From assembly GCA_030145715.1 (NCBI GenBank), contig JAIXHQ010000009.1, positions 1-64,000 on the forward strand: a stretch of 64,000 nucleotides of DNA, given 5' to 3'. Below the pieces are notes generated by a model. The model worked only from the letters and a program-made list of their open reading frames with translations, did not search any database and was not told where the DNA came from. Made by a program: the position numbers and the translations under genes. Of the stretch, positions 29,310 through 38,617 are shown piece by piece (within the stretch, counting starts at the first letter, position 1; each line of letters begins with the position of its first letter). The DNA comes from Sphingopyxis sp. GTDB lineage: Bacteria > Pseudomonadota > Alphaproteobacteria > Sphingomonadales > Sphingomonadaceae.

Positions 29310-29353
29310 ATGACATCATCGGGCGTCCGGGGCCTTCCCGGACCACCTGACTG

Positions 29354-29382
29354 AAGGGCCGCCTTTCGAGGCGGCCCTTTTT
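29354..29382 (+). terminator. Intrinsic terminator downstream of the Ser-rich gene
   Basis: AAGGGCCGCCTTTCGAGGCGGCCCTTTTT. Confidence 0.9.
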
Positions 29383-29463
29383 CCATGTCCCGGCGTGGGC
29401 GCACCGCCAACGGGGCGGCAACACGGGCTTGCACCGCCCGCCGCGCAACGCCATAGCGCCCCC

Positions 29464-30738
29464 ATGCACGATATTCGCCTGATCCGGGACAACCCGCAAA
29501 GCTTCGACGCCGGCCTCGCGTGCCGTGGTCTCGAACCCCTGTCTGCGCAAATTATCGCGGCCGACGCCGCCCTGCGCGCGCTGCAAACCGATATTCAGGC
29601 ATCGCTCGCCCGCCGCAACGAGGCGTCGAAACTGATTGGCCAGGCGATGGCGCAAGGTGACAAGGACAAGGCAGAGGCGCTGAAGGCCGAGGTCGCCGAC
29701 CTGAAAACCGCGCTGCCCGCCAAGGAAGACGCCGAACGCGTCCAATTGGCCGCGTTGCAGGACATGCTCGCCGCGCTGCCCAACCTTCCCGCTGCCGACG
29801 TCCCCAAAGGCGACGACGAAGACGGCAATGTCGAAATTTCGCGCTGGGGCACCCCGCGCCGTTTCGATTTCGCGCCGCAGGAACATGCCGATTTCGCCCC
29901 CGCGCTTGGCCTCGATTTCGAAACCGCGGCGAAAATGTCGGGCGCGCGCTTCGCCTTTCTGAAAGGACAGATGGCGCGCCTCGAACGGGCGATCGGCCAG
30001 TTCATGATCGATCGGCAGACGGCAGAGGCCGGCTATACCGAATGCGCGACGCCGCTGATGGTCCGCGACGAAGCAGCCTATGGCACGACGCAATTGCCGA
30101 AATTCCGCGAAGATCTGTTCCAGACCACCGACGGACGCTGGCTGATCTCGACCTCTGAAATGAGCCTGACCAACGCCGTCCGCGAGGAAATCCTGTCGGA
30201 GGCTGACCTGCCGATCCGCATGACCGCACTCACCCCCTGTTTCCGGTCCGAAGCCGGATCGGCGGGACGCGACACGCGCGGCTATATCCGCCAGCATCAA
30301 TTCTGGAAGGTCGAACTGGTCTCTATCGTCCGGCCGGAGGATTCCGACGCCGAACTCGAACGCAAGACAAGATCGGCCGAAAAGATATTGGAAGCACTGG
30401 AGCTTCCTTATCGCAAGATGTTGCTGTGCAGCGGCGACATGGGCTTTTCGGCGCGCAAGACCTATGACCTCGAAGTCTGGTTGCCCGGCCAGAACGCCTA
30501 TCGCGAAATTTCGAGTTGTTCGACCTGCGGCGATTTTCAGGCGCGCCGGATGAACAGCCGCTTCCGCCGCGAAGGCAGCAAATCCAACGAGTTCGTCCAC
30601 ACGCTGAACGGGTCGGGCCTCGCCGTCGGCCGCACCCTCGTCGCGATCCTCGAAAATTATCAGCAGGCCGACGGCAGCGTCGATATTCCAGCGGCCCTGC
30701 TGCCCTATATGGGCGGCATCACGAAACTGACGCCCTGA
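29464..30738 (+). CDS. serS: Serine--tRNA ligase
   Basis: [22 protein letters not shown]...[35 protein letters not shown]...[21 protein letters not shown]...[20 protein letters not shown]. Confidence 0.97.
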   Translation: MHDIRLIRDNPQSFDAGLACRGLEPLSAQIIAADAALRALQTDIQASLARRNEASKLIGQAMAQGDKDKAEALKAEVADLKTALPAKEDAERVQLAALQDMLAALPNLPAADVPKGDDEDGNVEISRWGTPRRFDFAPQEHADFAPALGLDFETAAKMSGARFAFLKGQMARLERAIGQFMIDRQTAEAGYTECATPLMVRDEAAYGTTQLPKFREDLFQTTDGRWLISTSEMSLTNAVREEILSEADLPIRMTALTPCFRSEAGSAGRDTRGYIRQHQFWKVELVSIVRPEDSDAELERKTRSAEKILEALELPYRKMLLCSGDMGFSARKTYDLEVWLPGQNAYREISSCSTCGDFQARRMNSRFRREGSKSNEFVHTLNGSGLAVGRTLVAILENYQQADGSVDIPAALLPYMGGITKLTP

Positions 30739-30740
30739 AC

Positions 30741-30836
30741 CGTCATTGCCAGCGCGGCGAAGCAATCTCCGGCCTTCGCCGCCCGCGCCCACATTTGCCG
30801 GAGATTGCTTCGTCGCCGCGCACCCCCGCAATGACG
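30741..30836. repeat. Large palindromic intergenic repeat, family C
   Basis: CGTCATTGCCAGCGCGGCGAAGCAATCTCCGGC...GCCGGAGATTGCTTCGTCGCCGCGCACCCCCGCAATGACG between serS and surE; long imperfect inverted repeat. Confidence 0.85.
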
Positions 30837-30856
30837 GCCAGAATGGACATCGACCC

Positions 30857-31621
30857 ATGCGAATCCTCCTCACCAACGACGATGGCTATCACGCCCCCGG
30901 CATGGCGGTGCTGGAGGCGATCGCCCGCGAACTCAGCGACGACATCTGGGTCTGCGCTCCGGCAGAGGAACAGTCGGGCGCGGGCCATTCGCTCACCCTC
31001 TCCCGCCCCGTGCGCGTCCGCCAGCATGGCGAACGCCGCTGGTCGTGCAGCGGCACCCCCACCGATTCGGTGATGATGGCGATCGGCAAGCTGATGCCCG
31101 AAAAGCCCGACCTGATCCTGTCGGGGGTCAATCGCGGCGCCAATCTGGGCGACGACGTCACCTATTCGGGCACCGTGTCGGCGGCGGTCGAAGGGGCGCT
31201 GGCCGGCGTCCGATCGATCGCGCTCAGCCAAGTTTATGCGACAGAGGGCATGGGCGACAGCGTATCGTTCGACGCCGCCGCGAGCTGGGGCGCCAGAGTG
31301 CTGCGCCCGCTGCTCGACATGGACATGGCGCCGCGCACCCTTATCAACATCAACTTCCCCGCCATCCCGGCCGACGACGTGCGCGGCATCCGCGTCACGC
31401 GCCAGGGGTTTCACGACTATGGCCGCAGTTCGATCGTCGAGGGCACCGATCCGCGCGGCTATCGTTATTACTGGTTCGGGCTGCACGGCATTGAACATTC
31501 GCTTGGCCATGACAGCGATCTGGAGGCAATCGACGATAAATTCGTCTCGGTGACGCCGCTTCACCTCGACCTGACGCATGATGCTTCACTGGCGGCGTTG
31601 CGCGGTGCCTATAACGGCTAG
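30857..31621 (+). CDS. surE: 5'/3'-nucleotidase SurE
   Basis: MRILLTNDDGYHAPGMAVLEAIA...APAEEQSGAGHSLTL...SGVNRGANLGDDVTYSGTVSAA. Confidence 0.96.
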   Translation: MRILLTNDDGYHAPGMAVLEAIARELSDDIWVCAPAEEQSGAGHSLTLSRPVRVRQHGERRWSCSGTPTDSVMMAIGKLMPEKPDLILSGVNRGANLGDDVTYSGTVSAAVEGALAGVRSIALSQVYATEGMGDSVSFDAAASWGARVLRPLLDMDMAPRTLININFPAIPADDVRGIRVTRQGFHDYGRSSIVEGTDPRGYRYYWFGLHGIEHSLGHDSDLEAIDDKFVSVTPLHLDLTHDASLAALRGAYNG

Positions 31622-31672
31622 GCGGATGCGAATTTCGTCTCGATACGGGACAGAAGTCTAGCCACCGGCGCT

Positions 31673-32767
31673 TTGCTTTGGCAAAGAAGGCGTGTGGGGA
31701 AAATTACCTATCATATCGGGATATTGCTGGGCGCGGCTGCGCTGGCCGGCTGCATTCCCGCCGCACCCGTCCCGCCGTCGCGGCCCGCCGCGCCCAGCCC
31801 GCCCGCGACCGACAAGGCCGCCGACTTCGAACGCCGCCCGCTGGGCGAAAATGCGGGCTATGACCGGCCGACCTGGGCGCTCCGCCCCGTCGCCATCAAC
31901 GCGGTTCGCGTCGCTGCAACCAGTTACAGCGTGCGGCCCGGCGACACGCTGCGCGCGATCGGCGAGATGACGGGCGCGGGGTCCGAAGCGATCGCGATCG
32001 AGAATGATCTGACCCCGCCCTATACCCTGCGCGCGGGGCAACAGCTTTACATTCCAGCCGGCCTCTATCACCGCGTCTCTGCGGGCGAGACGGGGATCGG
32101 CATCGCCAGCGCCTATCGCGCCGATTGGGGAGAGATCATCACGATCAACGCGCTGGCCGAACCCTATATCTTGCGGGTCGGCCAGCGGCTCCGCCTGCCC
32201 TCCAATGCGCGCGCGGCGCCTGCCGGACCGGTCGATGTCGGCGCGCGCGCCGCCGCCTTTCGCCTCAACATCGACGACATCGCCACCGGCAGCCAGCCCG
32301 CGTTGCCGGCGGGCGCCCGTCCCGTGACCGGCACCCCCGCCCCGCGCCAGCCGGTCACCGCCGCCATCGCTGATCCCGCCTATTTCGCGGGCCGATTCGA
32401 ATGGCCGCTCAACGGCCCGATCCTCGCCCGCTTCGGCCCGCTCGCGCCGGGCAAGGTCAACGACGGCATCAACATCGCCGCCGCGGCGGGTACGGCGATC
32501 CGCGCAACCGCCGACGGCGTCGTCGCCTATGCCGGCGACCAGATCGGCGTCTACGGCGGGTTGATCCTGATCAACCATGGCGACGGCTGGGTCAGCGCCT
32601 ATGGCCACGCCGCACGGATCGACGTGAAACGCGGCCAGGCGGTGCGGATGGGCGACGTCATCGGCCGCGCTGGCGCGACGGGGCAGGTTCAGACGTCGCA
32701 ACTCCATTTCCAGTTGCGCAAGAATCGGATACCGGTCGATCCGATGAAGCAATTGCCGCCGCGATGA
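31673..32767 (+). CDS. LysM-domain M23 family metallopeptidase, lipoprotein-like (NlpD-type)
   Basis: LGAAALAGC lipobox; SYSVRPGDTLRAIGEMT and HRVSAGETGIGIASAYR LysM motifs; GVVAYAGDQIGVYGGLILINHGDGWVSAYGHAARIDVKRGQAVRMGDVIGRAGATG...LHFQLRKN. Confidence 0.92.
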   Translation: MLWQRRRVGKITYHIGILLGAAALAGCIPAAPVPPSRPAAPSPPATDKAADFERRPLGENAGYDRPTWALRPVAINAVRVAATSYSVRPGDTLRAIGEMTGAGSEAIAIENDLTPPYTLRAGQQLYIPAGLYHRVSAGETGIGIASAYRADWGEIITINALAEPYILRVGQRLRLPSNARAAPAGPVDVGARAAAFRLNIDDIATGSQPALPAGARPVTGTPAPRQPVTAAIADPAYFAGRFEWPLNGPILARFGPLAPGKVNDGINIAAAAGTAIRATADGVVAYAGDQIGVYGGLILINHGDGWVSAYGHAARIDVKRGQAVRMGDVIGRAGATGQVQTSQLHFQLRKNRIPVDPMKQLPPR

Positions 32768-33831
32768 ACAAAGGCCCGTCCGACAGGCTGAAGATGCCGC
32801 ACATCTTCCGCCCGTTGAAACGCGCGAGCAACTGGCCGATCTGGGCCGACGTCATCACCCGGCTGGGCGTCGCATTTTTCCTGATCGCGATCGTCGTGCT
32901 GGTTCACTGGATCGACCGCGCGGGGCTCCGCGATAGCTATGATGGACAGATCAGCTTTCTCGACGTCGTCTATTTCACGATGATTTCAGTCACCACCACC
33001 GGCTTTGGCGACATCGCGCCGGTGTCCGACCGTTCACGGTTGATCGAGGCGGTGATCGTCACCCCGATCCGCATCATGGTGCTCTTCATTTTCGTCGGCA
33101 CCGCCTATAATTTCGTCCTCAAGCGCACATGGGAAAAATGGCGTATGGCCCGCATCCAGGCAAAGCTCACCAACCATATCATCGTGCTCGGCTATGGCGT
33201 CAGCGGCAGCGAGGCGGTCAAGGAACTGATGGCGCGCGGCACGGCGCCATCGTGCATCGTCGTGATCGACCAGTCGGGACCACGGATCGCAGAGGCCGAA
33301 GCGATGGGCTGCAACGTGCTACAGGGCGATGCCTCGAACGACGACACGCTGATCGACGTTCAGATCGCAAAGGCGCAGTCGGTGCTGGTGTCGGCGGGCC
33401 GCGACGACACGTCCATCCTGATGGTGCTGACCGTCCGCCACCTTGCGCCCCATGTGCCGATCAGCGTCGTCATCCGCGCGCAGGACAATGAACTGCTGGC
33501 GCGGCAAGCGGGCGCGAACAATGTCATCAACCCGGTCAGCTTTACCGGCCTGCTGCTCGCGGGATCGGCGCAGGGCGCGCATATCGCCGACTATATGGCC
33601 GACCTTGCCGGCATCGGCGGTCGTGTCCAGTTGCGCGAACGCGCCGTCGCCGCCGAAGAGGTAGGGCGCAGCATCGATGAACTGACCAGCGGCGGGCGCG
33701 GTCTGCGCGTCTATCGGGCGGGCAAGCCCTATGGTTTCTGGGAACCCGAAGCGCGGCAGCTTCAGCACGGCGACCAGATCGTCGAGGTCGTCAATTGCGA
33801 GGAATGCGAAGCGAGCGTTCCCGGCGCTTAA
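32764..33831 (+). CDS. Ion channel with TrkA-N NAD-binding domain (potassium channel family)
   Basis: SFLDVVYFTMISVTTTGFGDIAPVSDRSR (TTTGFGD selectivity filter) followed by HIIVLGYGVSGSEAVKELMARG...VLQGDASNDDTL. Confidence 0.9.
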   Translation: MNKGPSDRLKMPHIFRPLKRASNWPIWADVITRLGVAFFLIAIVVLVHWIDRAGLRDSYDGQISFLDVVYFTMISVTTTGFGDIAPVSDRSRLIEAVIVTPIRIMVLFIFVGTAYNFVLKRTWEKWRMARIQAKLTNHIIVLGYGVSGSEAVKELMARGTAPSCIVVIDQSGPRIAEAEAMGCNVLQGDASNDDTLIDVQIAKAQSVLVSAGRDDTSILMVLTVRHLAPHVPISVVIRAQDNELLARQAGANNVINPVSFTGLLLAGSAQGAHIADYMADLAGIGGRVQLRERAVAAEEVGRSIDELTSGGRGLRVYRAGKPYGFWEPEARQLQHGDQIVEVVNCEECEASVPGA

Positions 33832-34154
33832 CCGCGCCAGTAAAGCCAGCCGGCCCACAGCCATCCGGCGATCAACAGCGTCCCGCCGATCGGCGTCACC
33901 GCGCCCAGCCAGCGCGGTCCGCCCAGCGCCATGGCATAAAGGGTGACCGCGAACAGCGCCGCGCCGACGAGCAGCAGGATCGCCGGCCCGCGCGCGGTGC
34001 TCATGATCGCGATCGCCGCGACCGCATGGATCAACTGGTAAAGCCCGCCGGTGCGCAGCCATTCGGCCTCCTGCGGCCCCGACGCCGCATGGGCGCCAAA
34101 TGCCCCCGCCGCCACCGCGATCGCCGCGGAAATCGCCGCAAATGCGCCAATCAT
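33828..34154 (-). CDS. DUF423 family membrane protein
   Basis: AGAFGAHAASGPQEAEWLRTGGLYQLIHAVAAIAIM...GGTLLIAGWLWAGWLYW. Confidence 0.85.
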   Translation of the reverse strand: MIGAFAAISAAIAVAAGAFGAHAASGPQEAEWLRTGGLYQLIHAVAAIAIMSTARGPAILLLVGAALFAVTLYAMALGGPRWLGAVTPIGGTLLIAGWLWAGWLYWRG

Positions 34155-34304
34155 CCCTTATCACCTCTGCCAAGCCGTACCGATACCCGCCGCTATAGGG
34201 GGACATGGTCGATAAGGCGATGCCCCGCGGCACCGTCCGTTTCCGGGCGCGCCGTTCGACGGGCGTGACAAACGCACGAAAATGGACTAAGCGCGCCGCC
34301 AATC

Positions 34305-35690
34305 ATGACAGTCAAAACCCTCCCCTCCCAGCCGAAGGTCGGCATGGTGTCGCTCGGCTGCCCCAAGGCGCTGGTCGACAGCGAACGTATTTTGACCAAG
34401 CTGCGCGCCGACGGCTATGGCCTGTCGCCCGACTATGCGGGCGCCGACGTCGTGCTCGTCAACACTTGCGGCTTCCTCGATTCGGCAAAGGAAGAAAGCC
34501 TCGAAGCGATCGGCGAAGCGATGGCCGAAAACGGCCGCGTCATCGTCACCGGCTGCATGGGCAACGAGGCAGAGGTGATCCGCGCCCGCTTTCCCAACGT
34601 CCTCGCCGTCACCGGCGCGCATCAATATGAACAGGTCGTCGATGCGGTCCACGACGCTGCGCCGCCCACCCAGGGGCCGTTCATCGACCTGGTGCCGGAG
34701 GGCGGGCTGAAACTGACGCCGCGCCATTACAGCTATCTGAAGATTTCCGAAGGCTGCAACCATAGCTGTTCCTTCTGCATCATCCCCGATCTGCGCGGAA
34801 AACTGGTCAGCCGCCGCATCGACGCCGTGCTGCGCGAGGCGGAGAAGCTGGTCGCCGCCGGAACAAAGGAATTGCTGGTCATCAGTCAGGATACATCGGC
34901 CTATGGCGTCGACATCCGGCACGATCCGCGTCCGTGGCACGGGCGCGAGGTGCGCGCCCACATGACCGACCTCGCCCGCGAACTCGGCCAGCTTCGCACC
35001 AGCGAAGGCAATGCGCCATGGGTGCGCCTCCACTATGTTTACCCCTATCCGCACGTCGACGCGGTGATCCCGCTGATGGCCGACGGTCTGCTCACGCCCT
35101 ATCTCGACATCCCTTTTCAGCACGCCGCACCCAGCGTCCTCAAACGCATGAAGCGCCCGGCGAACGAGGCAAAGGTGTTGGAACGGCTGAAGTCTTGGCG
35201 CGCCATCGCTCCCGATATTTCGATCCGATCAAGCTTCGTCGTCGGCTTCCCCGGCGAGACCGAGGCGGATTTCCAATATCTGCTCGACTGGCTGGACGAG
35301 GCGCAGCTCGACCGCGTCGGCGCCTTTCGCTTTGAACCCGTCGCGGGGGCACAGGCCAATGCGCTCGACAATCCGGTGCCCGAAGAGGTCAAGGAAGAAC
35401 GCTATCAGCGCATCATGGCGAAAACCGCCGCGATCAGCGCCGCCAAGCTGGAGGCCAAGATCGGTCGCACCCTCCCCGTCATCATCGACGAGGTGGGCGA
35501 TGCGGACCCCGATGATCCCGACTGGGACGGCAGCATCGGCGCGACGGGCCGGTCCCAGGCCGACGCGCCCGAAATCGACGGCCATGTCTATCTGCGCGAC
35601 GTTGCGGCCACGCTGAAAGCCGGCGACATCGTCCATGTCGAGATCGAGGACGCCGACGAACATGACCTGTTCGGGGTGATCGCGGGCTAG
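34305..35690 (+). CDS. rimO: Ribosomal protein S12 methylthiotransferase
   Basis: [26 protein letters not shown]...[21 protein letters not shown]...[25 protein letters not shown]. Confidence 0.96.
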   Translation: MTVKTLPSQPKVGMVSLGCPKALVDSERILTKLRADGYGLSPDYAGADVVLVNTCGFLDSAKEESLEAIGEAMAENGRVIVTGCMGNEAEVIRARFPNVLAVTGAHQYEQVVDAVHDAAPPTQGPFIDLVPEGGLKLTPRHYSYLKISEGCNHSCSFCIIPDLRGKLVSRRIDAVLREAEKLVAAGTKELLVISQDTSAYGVDIRHDPRPWHGREVRAHMTDLARELGQLRTSEGNAPWVRLHYVYPYPHVDAVIPLMADGLLTPYLDIPFQHAAPSVLKRMKRPANEAKVLERLKSWRAIAPDISIRSSFVVGFPGETEADFQYLLDWLDEAQLDRVGAFRFEPVAGAQANALDNPVPEEVKEERYQRIMAKTAAISAAKLEAKIGRTLPVIIDEVGDADPDDPDWDGSIGATGRSQADAPEIDGHVYLRDVAATLKAGDIVHVEIEDADEHDLFGVIAG

Positions 35691-35722
35691 AGCGGCAAAC
35701 CGTAAGCCGGAAAGGACGAGCG

Positions 35723-36172
35723 ATGCTGTGGACGATGCTGTTGCTGTCGCTTGCACCCGTAGATCCTGTCGCGGCCCCCGCGACTATCAGCGAAGTCTAT
35801 GACGATACCGTCTGCGCGGCGAACGGTAGGCTGCCCGAATGCGGCCCCGGTGTCTGGCTCGGCCCGCTCGCGATTTGCAAGACAGGACTGGTCGAAACAC
35901 GCTTGGTGATCGACGAGTATAGTGGCATGCCGTCGCTGATCATCGACCTCGACGGGGAGCTGCGCGACGATCTGGCGAAACTGACCGCCGAGTGGGTCGG
36001 TCAGCAGCTACCGCTCCGGATCGATGGACGGGCATTGATCGCTCCCATCGTCCATGAACCCATCACTGCTGGCAGCCTGCAAGTCTGGGGCTCTGCAATG
36101 GCCGAACTCGAAGGGCTGCAAACGGCGCTGCAGAAATGTGCAGGCGCCGCCCCGGTTAGAACAGCCGCGTGA
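35723..36172 (+). CDS. Small exported protein resembling the SecD periplasmic (P1) head subdomain
   Basis: Signal-like MLWTMLLLSLAPVDPVAA; SLIIDLDGELRDDLAKLTAEWVGQQLPLRIDGRALIAPIVHEPITAGSLQVWGSAMAELEGL follows the SecD-head pattern (T..nvG..lai.ldG.v..aP.i...I..Gs..i.G). Confidence 0.6.
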   Translation: MLWTMLLLSLAPVDPVAAPATISEVYDDTVCAANGRLPECGPGVWLGPLAICKTGLVETRLVIDEYSGMPSLIIDLDGELRDDLAKLTAEWVGQQLPLRIDGRALIAPIVHEPITAGSLQVWGSAMAELEGLQTALQKCAGAAPVRTAA

Positions 36173-37169
36173 TCCCGTAGAAGAACGCCGCGACCGCGGC
36201 GCTCGCCGGGATGGTGATGAACCAGGCCGCGACGACATTGCCCGCGACGCCCCATCGCACCGCGCTCGCCCGCCGCGCGACCCCGGCGCCGATGATGCTG
36301 CCGGTGATCGTGTGCGTCGTCGACACCGGAATGCCCAGCACGCTGGCGGTGAACACCATGATCGACCCGCCGGTCGATGCGGCGAACCCCTGATGATGCG
36401 ACAGCTTGGTGATGCGGCCGCCCATCGTCTCGATGATCTTCCACCCACCCGACAATGTGCCGAGCGCGATCGCCGTGTAACAGGCGAACGCCACCCAATG
36501 CGGGACGCGAAACTCACCGCCCAGATAGCCGGTCGAATAAAGAAGCACGGTGATGACCCCCATCGTCTTTTGCGCGTCGTTCAACCCATGGCTGATCGAA
36601 TAGGCGGCGGACGAGAAAAGATGGAGATGCCGGAACGTCTTTTCGGCAAATCCGGCCGTCGCCCGGCGCAGCGCCCAACTGCTGGCCAGCATCACCAGCA
36701 TCGCCAGCATCATGCCGAGCAGCGGCGACAGAAAGATCGCGATGACGGTCTTGTTCAGCCCGCTCCACTCGATGCCTTCAAATCCGGCATGGGCGACACC
36801 CGCCCCGACGATCCCGCCGACCAGCGCATGACTGGACGACGAAGGAATACCTTTCAACCATGTGACGATGTTCCAGAACATCGCGCCGACCAGCGCGCCG
36901 AACACGACGGCAGGGGTCACCAGATCCTTGTCGATGATCCCCTTGCCGATCGTTTCGGCGACCTTGTGCAGTTCGGGAAAGATGACCGACAGAAAATAGG
37001 CCGCAAAGTTGAAAAAGGCGGCGAACAAAACGGCCTGCACGGGACGCAGCAACCGCGTCGCAACCACGGTCGCAATGCTGTTCGCCGCGTCGTGCAAACC
37101 GTTCAGAAAATCGAACGCCAGCGCCAGGATGATAAGGCCGACAAGCAGCGGGAAAGCGAGTTCGTGCAT
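36156..37169 (-). CDS. pit: Inorganic phosphate transporter, Pit family
   Basis: FDFLNGLHDAANSIATVVATRLL...GIPSSSSHALVGGIVGAG...GLNDAQKTMGVITVLL...GIPVSTTHTITGSIIGAGVARRASAVRWGVAGNVVAAWFITIPAS. Confidence 0.96.
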   Translation of the reverse strand: MHELAFPLLVGLIILALAFDFLNGLHDAANSIATVVATRLLRPVQAVLFAAFFNFAAYFLSVIFPELHKVAETIGKGIIDKDLVTPAVVFGALVGAMFWNIVTWLKGIPSSSSHALVGGIVGAGVAHAGFEGIEWSGLNKTVIAIFLSPLLGMMLAMLVMLASSWALRRATAGFAEKTFRHLHLFSSAAYSISHGLNDAQKTMGVITVLLYSTGYLGGEFRVPHWVAFACYTAIALGTLSGGWKIIETMGGRITKLSHHQGFAASTGGSIMVFTASVLGIPVSTTHTITGSIIGAGVARRASAVRWGVAGNVVAAWFITIPASAAVAAFFYGITRLF

Positions 37170-37193
37170 CGACTTACGCTCCCGACCTCAGAA

Positions 37194-37283
37194 ACCCGTT
37201 CGTGCCCGGTGAAGGCGAGCCGCCCCTCGGCCCGGTGCCACGGGGATCGGCGTCTCGACCTCGCGCAACGCGAACGAATGGGT
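37194..37283. repeat. Possible degenerate family B repeat
   Basis: ACCCGTTCGTGCCC...GCGTCTCGACCTCGCGCAACGCGAACGAATGGGT between pit and the NUDIX-DUF47 ORF. Confidence 0.4.
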
Positions 37284-37307
37284 GAAAGCGCATCGGCAAT
37301 AGTCCAC

Positions 37308-38432
37308 TTATGCGTGGTCGATGACCAGGCCGTCGATTTCGTTCGCGACATCCTCGAAACTGTCGGTGACGCGCTCCAGATGGCGAAAAAGCTCACGCGC
37401 GATCAGGAACCGGGTCGGGTTCGCCTCGCCATGTTCACGGAACAGGCGCTTCAGCCCCGCCGCGTGGATTTCGTCGGCATGGCCCTCCATCCGGACCAGC
37501 CGCTCGGTCAGTTCGTGCAGACGCTGACCATTGGCGCCGATGTTGCGCAACAGCGGCAGCGCCTCGGCGGTCAGGCGGGCGGCATCGACGATGATCCCGC
37601 CGATGTCGCGCATTTCGGGCTCGAACTCAGTGACATCGTACAGATCGACGGCGCCCGCGGTTTTCTGCATCTCGTCGATGGCATCGTCCATCGATGCGAT
37701 CAGGTCGGTGATTGCGCTGCGGTCGAACGGCGTCAGGAAGGTGCGGCGAACCGTCTGCAACACCTCGCGCGTGATCGCGTCGGCGTCATGCTCGCGTTCG
37801 ATGATTTCCTGAACATGGTCCGCCATGCCCTCCCCGCCCTGCAACATGCGCGACAATGCATTCGCTCCGGCGACGAGGGTCGCGGCGTGGCTTTCGAACA
37901 ATTCAAAGAAATTTCCCTGTCGCGGCAGCAGACGCTGAAACCATGCGAACATTCGGCTTACCCCTGTTTTTTCCATAGCATTGCCGGCGACGCCCCGCGG
38001 CTGGGCGACGGCGCGAAACCCACCGTCGCCAAACGACCGGATCAGGCCCTGCAAATCGGGCTCCTCTACCGCCTCGGCGGCTTCGCGGAACGTGAACCAT
38101 TTGCGCTCGCGCTCGTCCATTTCCTTCCAGTCGTCCAACTCGTTGGTGACGGCCAGCGGAAAGACCTCGACCTGATACATGATCGACGCTCCGTTCGGGC
38201 GGCGCTTTCGATATTCATAACTGCCGATGGGGGTCGGACAGACGGCTCCGATCACCCCCGCCTCCTCCTCCGCCTCGACTGCTGCCGCGGCGTGGCGCTC
38301 CATGCCGTTCAGCGGATTGCCCTTTGGCACGACCCAACGCTTTGTTTCGCGCGATGTAATCAACAGGATTTCGGTCGGCCCATCCTGTGCGGGACCGCTG
38401 AAACGATAAGGAAGGACGGCAATCTGGCGCAT
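37308..38432 (-). CDS. Fused NUDIX hydrolase (DIPP-like) - DUF47/PhoU-like protein
   Basis: One uninterrupted frame: N-terminal AVLPYRF...EILLITSRETKRWVVPKGNPLNGMERHAAAAVEAEEEAGVIG, then MFAWFQRLLPRQGNFFELFESHAATLVAGANALSRML...EREHDADAITREVLQTVRRTFLTPFDRSAITDLIASMDDAIDEMQKTA (DUF47). Confidence 0.85.
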   Translation of the reverse strand: MRQIAVLPYRFSGPAQDGPTEILLITSRETKRWVVPKGNPLNGMERHAAAAVEAEEEAGVIGAVCPTPIGSYEYRKRRPNGASIMYQVEVFPLAVTNELDDWKEMDERERKWFTFREAAEAVEEPDLQGLIRSFGDGGFRAVAQPRGVAGNAMEKTGVSRMFAWFQRLLPRQGNFFELFESHAATLVAGANALSRMLQGGEGMADHVQEIIEREHDADAITREVLQTVRRTFLTPFDRSAITDLIASMDDAIDEMQKTAGAVDLYDVTEFEPEMRDIGGIIVDAARLTAEALPLLRNIGANGQRLHELTERLVRMEGHADEIHAAGLKRLFREHGEANPTRFLIARELFRHLERVTDSFEDVANEIDGLVIDHA

Positions 38433-38617
38433 CGGGGCTTTCGTCCTTTCCATGAAATTGTGGGCAACGGCGCCAAAGATGACGAACGGGTTACGCCCCT
38501 ATGACAATTATGTGACACCGACAAGATGGGCATTCGCGGCATACTTTCACCAGTGTCAATTCGATTGCAAAATGCAACGGGGCGCGTAATCTACGGTCAA
38601 AACCAGGTCGGGAGACA

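Noticed and set aside
29296-30876. 526-aa - strand ORF
   Set aside because: Antisense to serS, which has all expected synthetase motifs.
36054-38504. 816-aa + strand ORF
   Set aside because: Antisense to pit and the NUDIX-DUF47 gene, both with clear family motifs; composition (R/D/Q-rich) is typical of a high-GC shadow frame.
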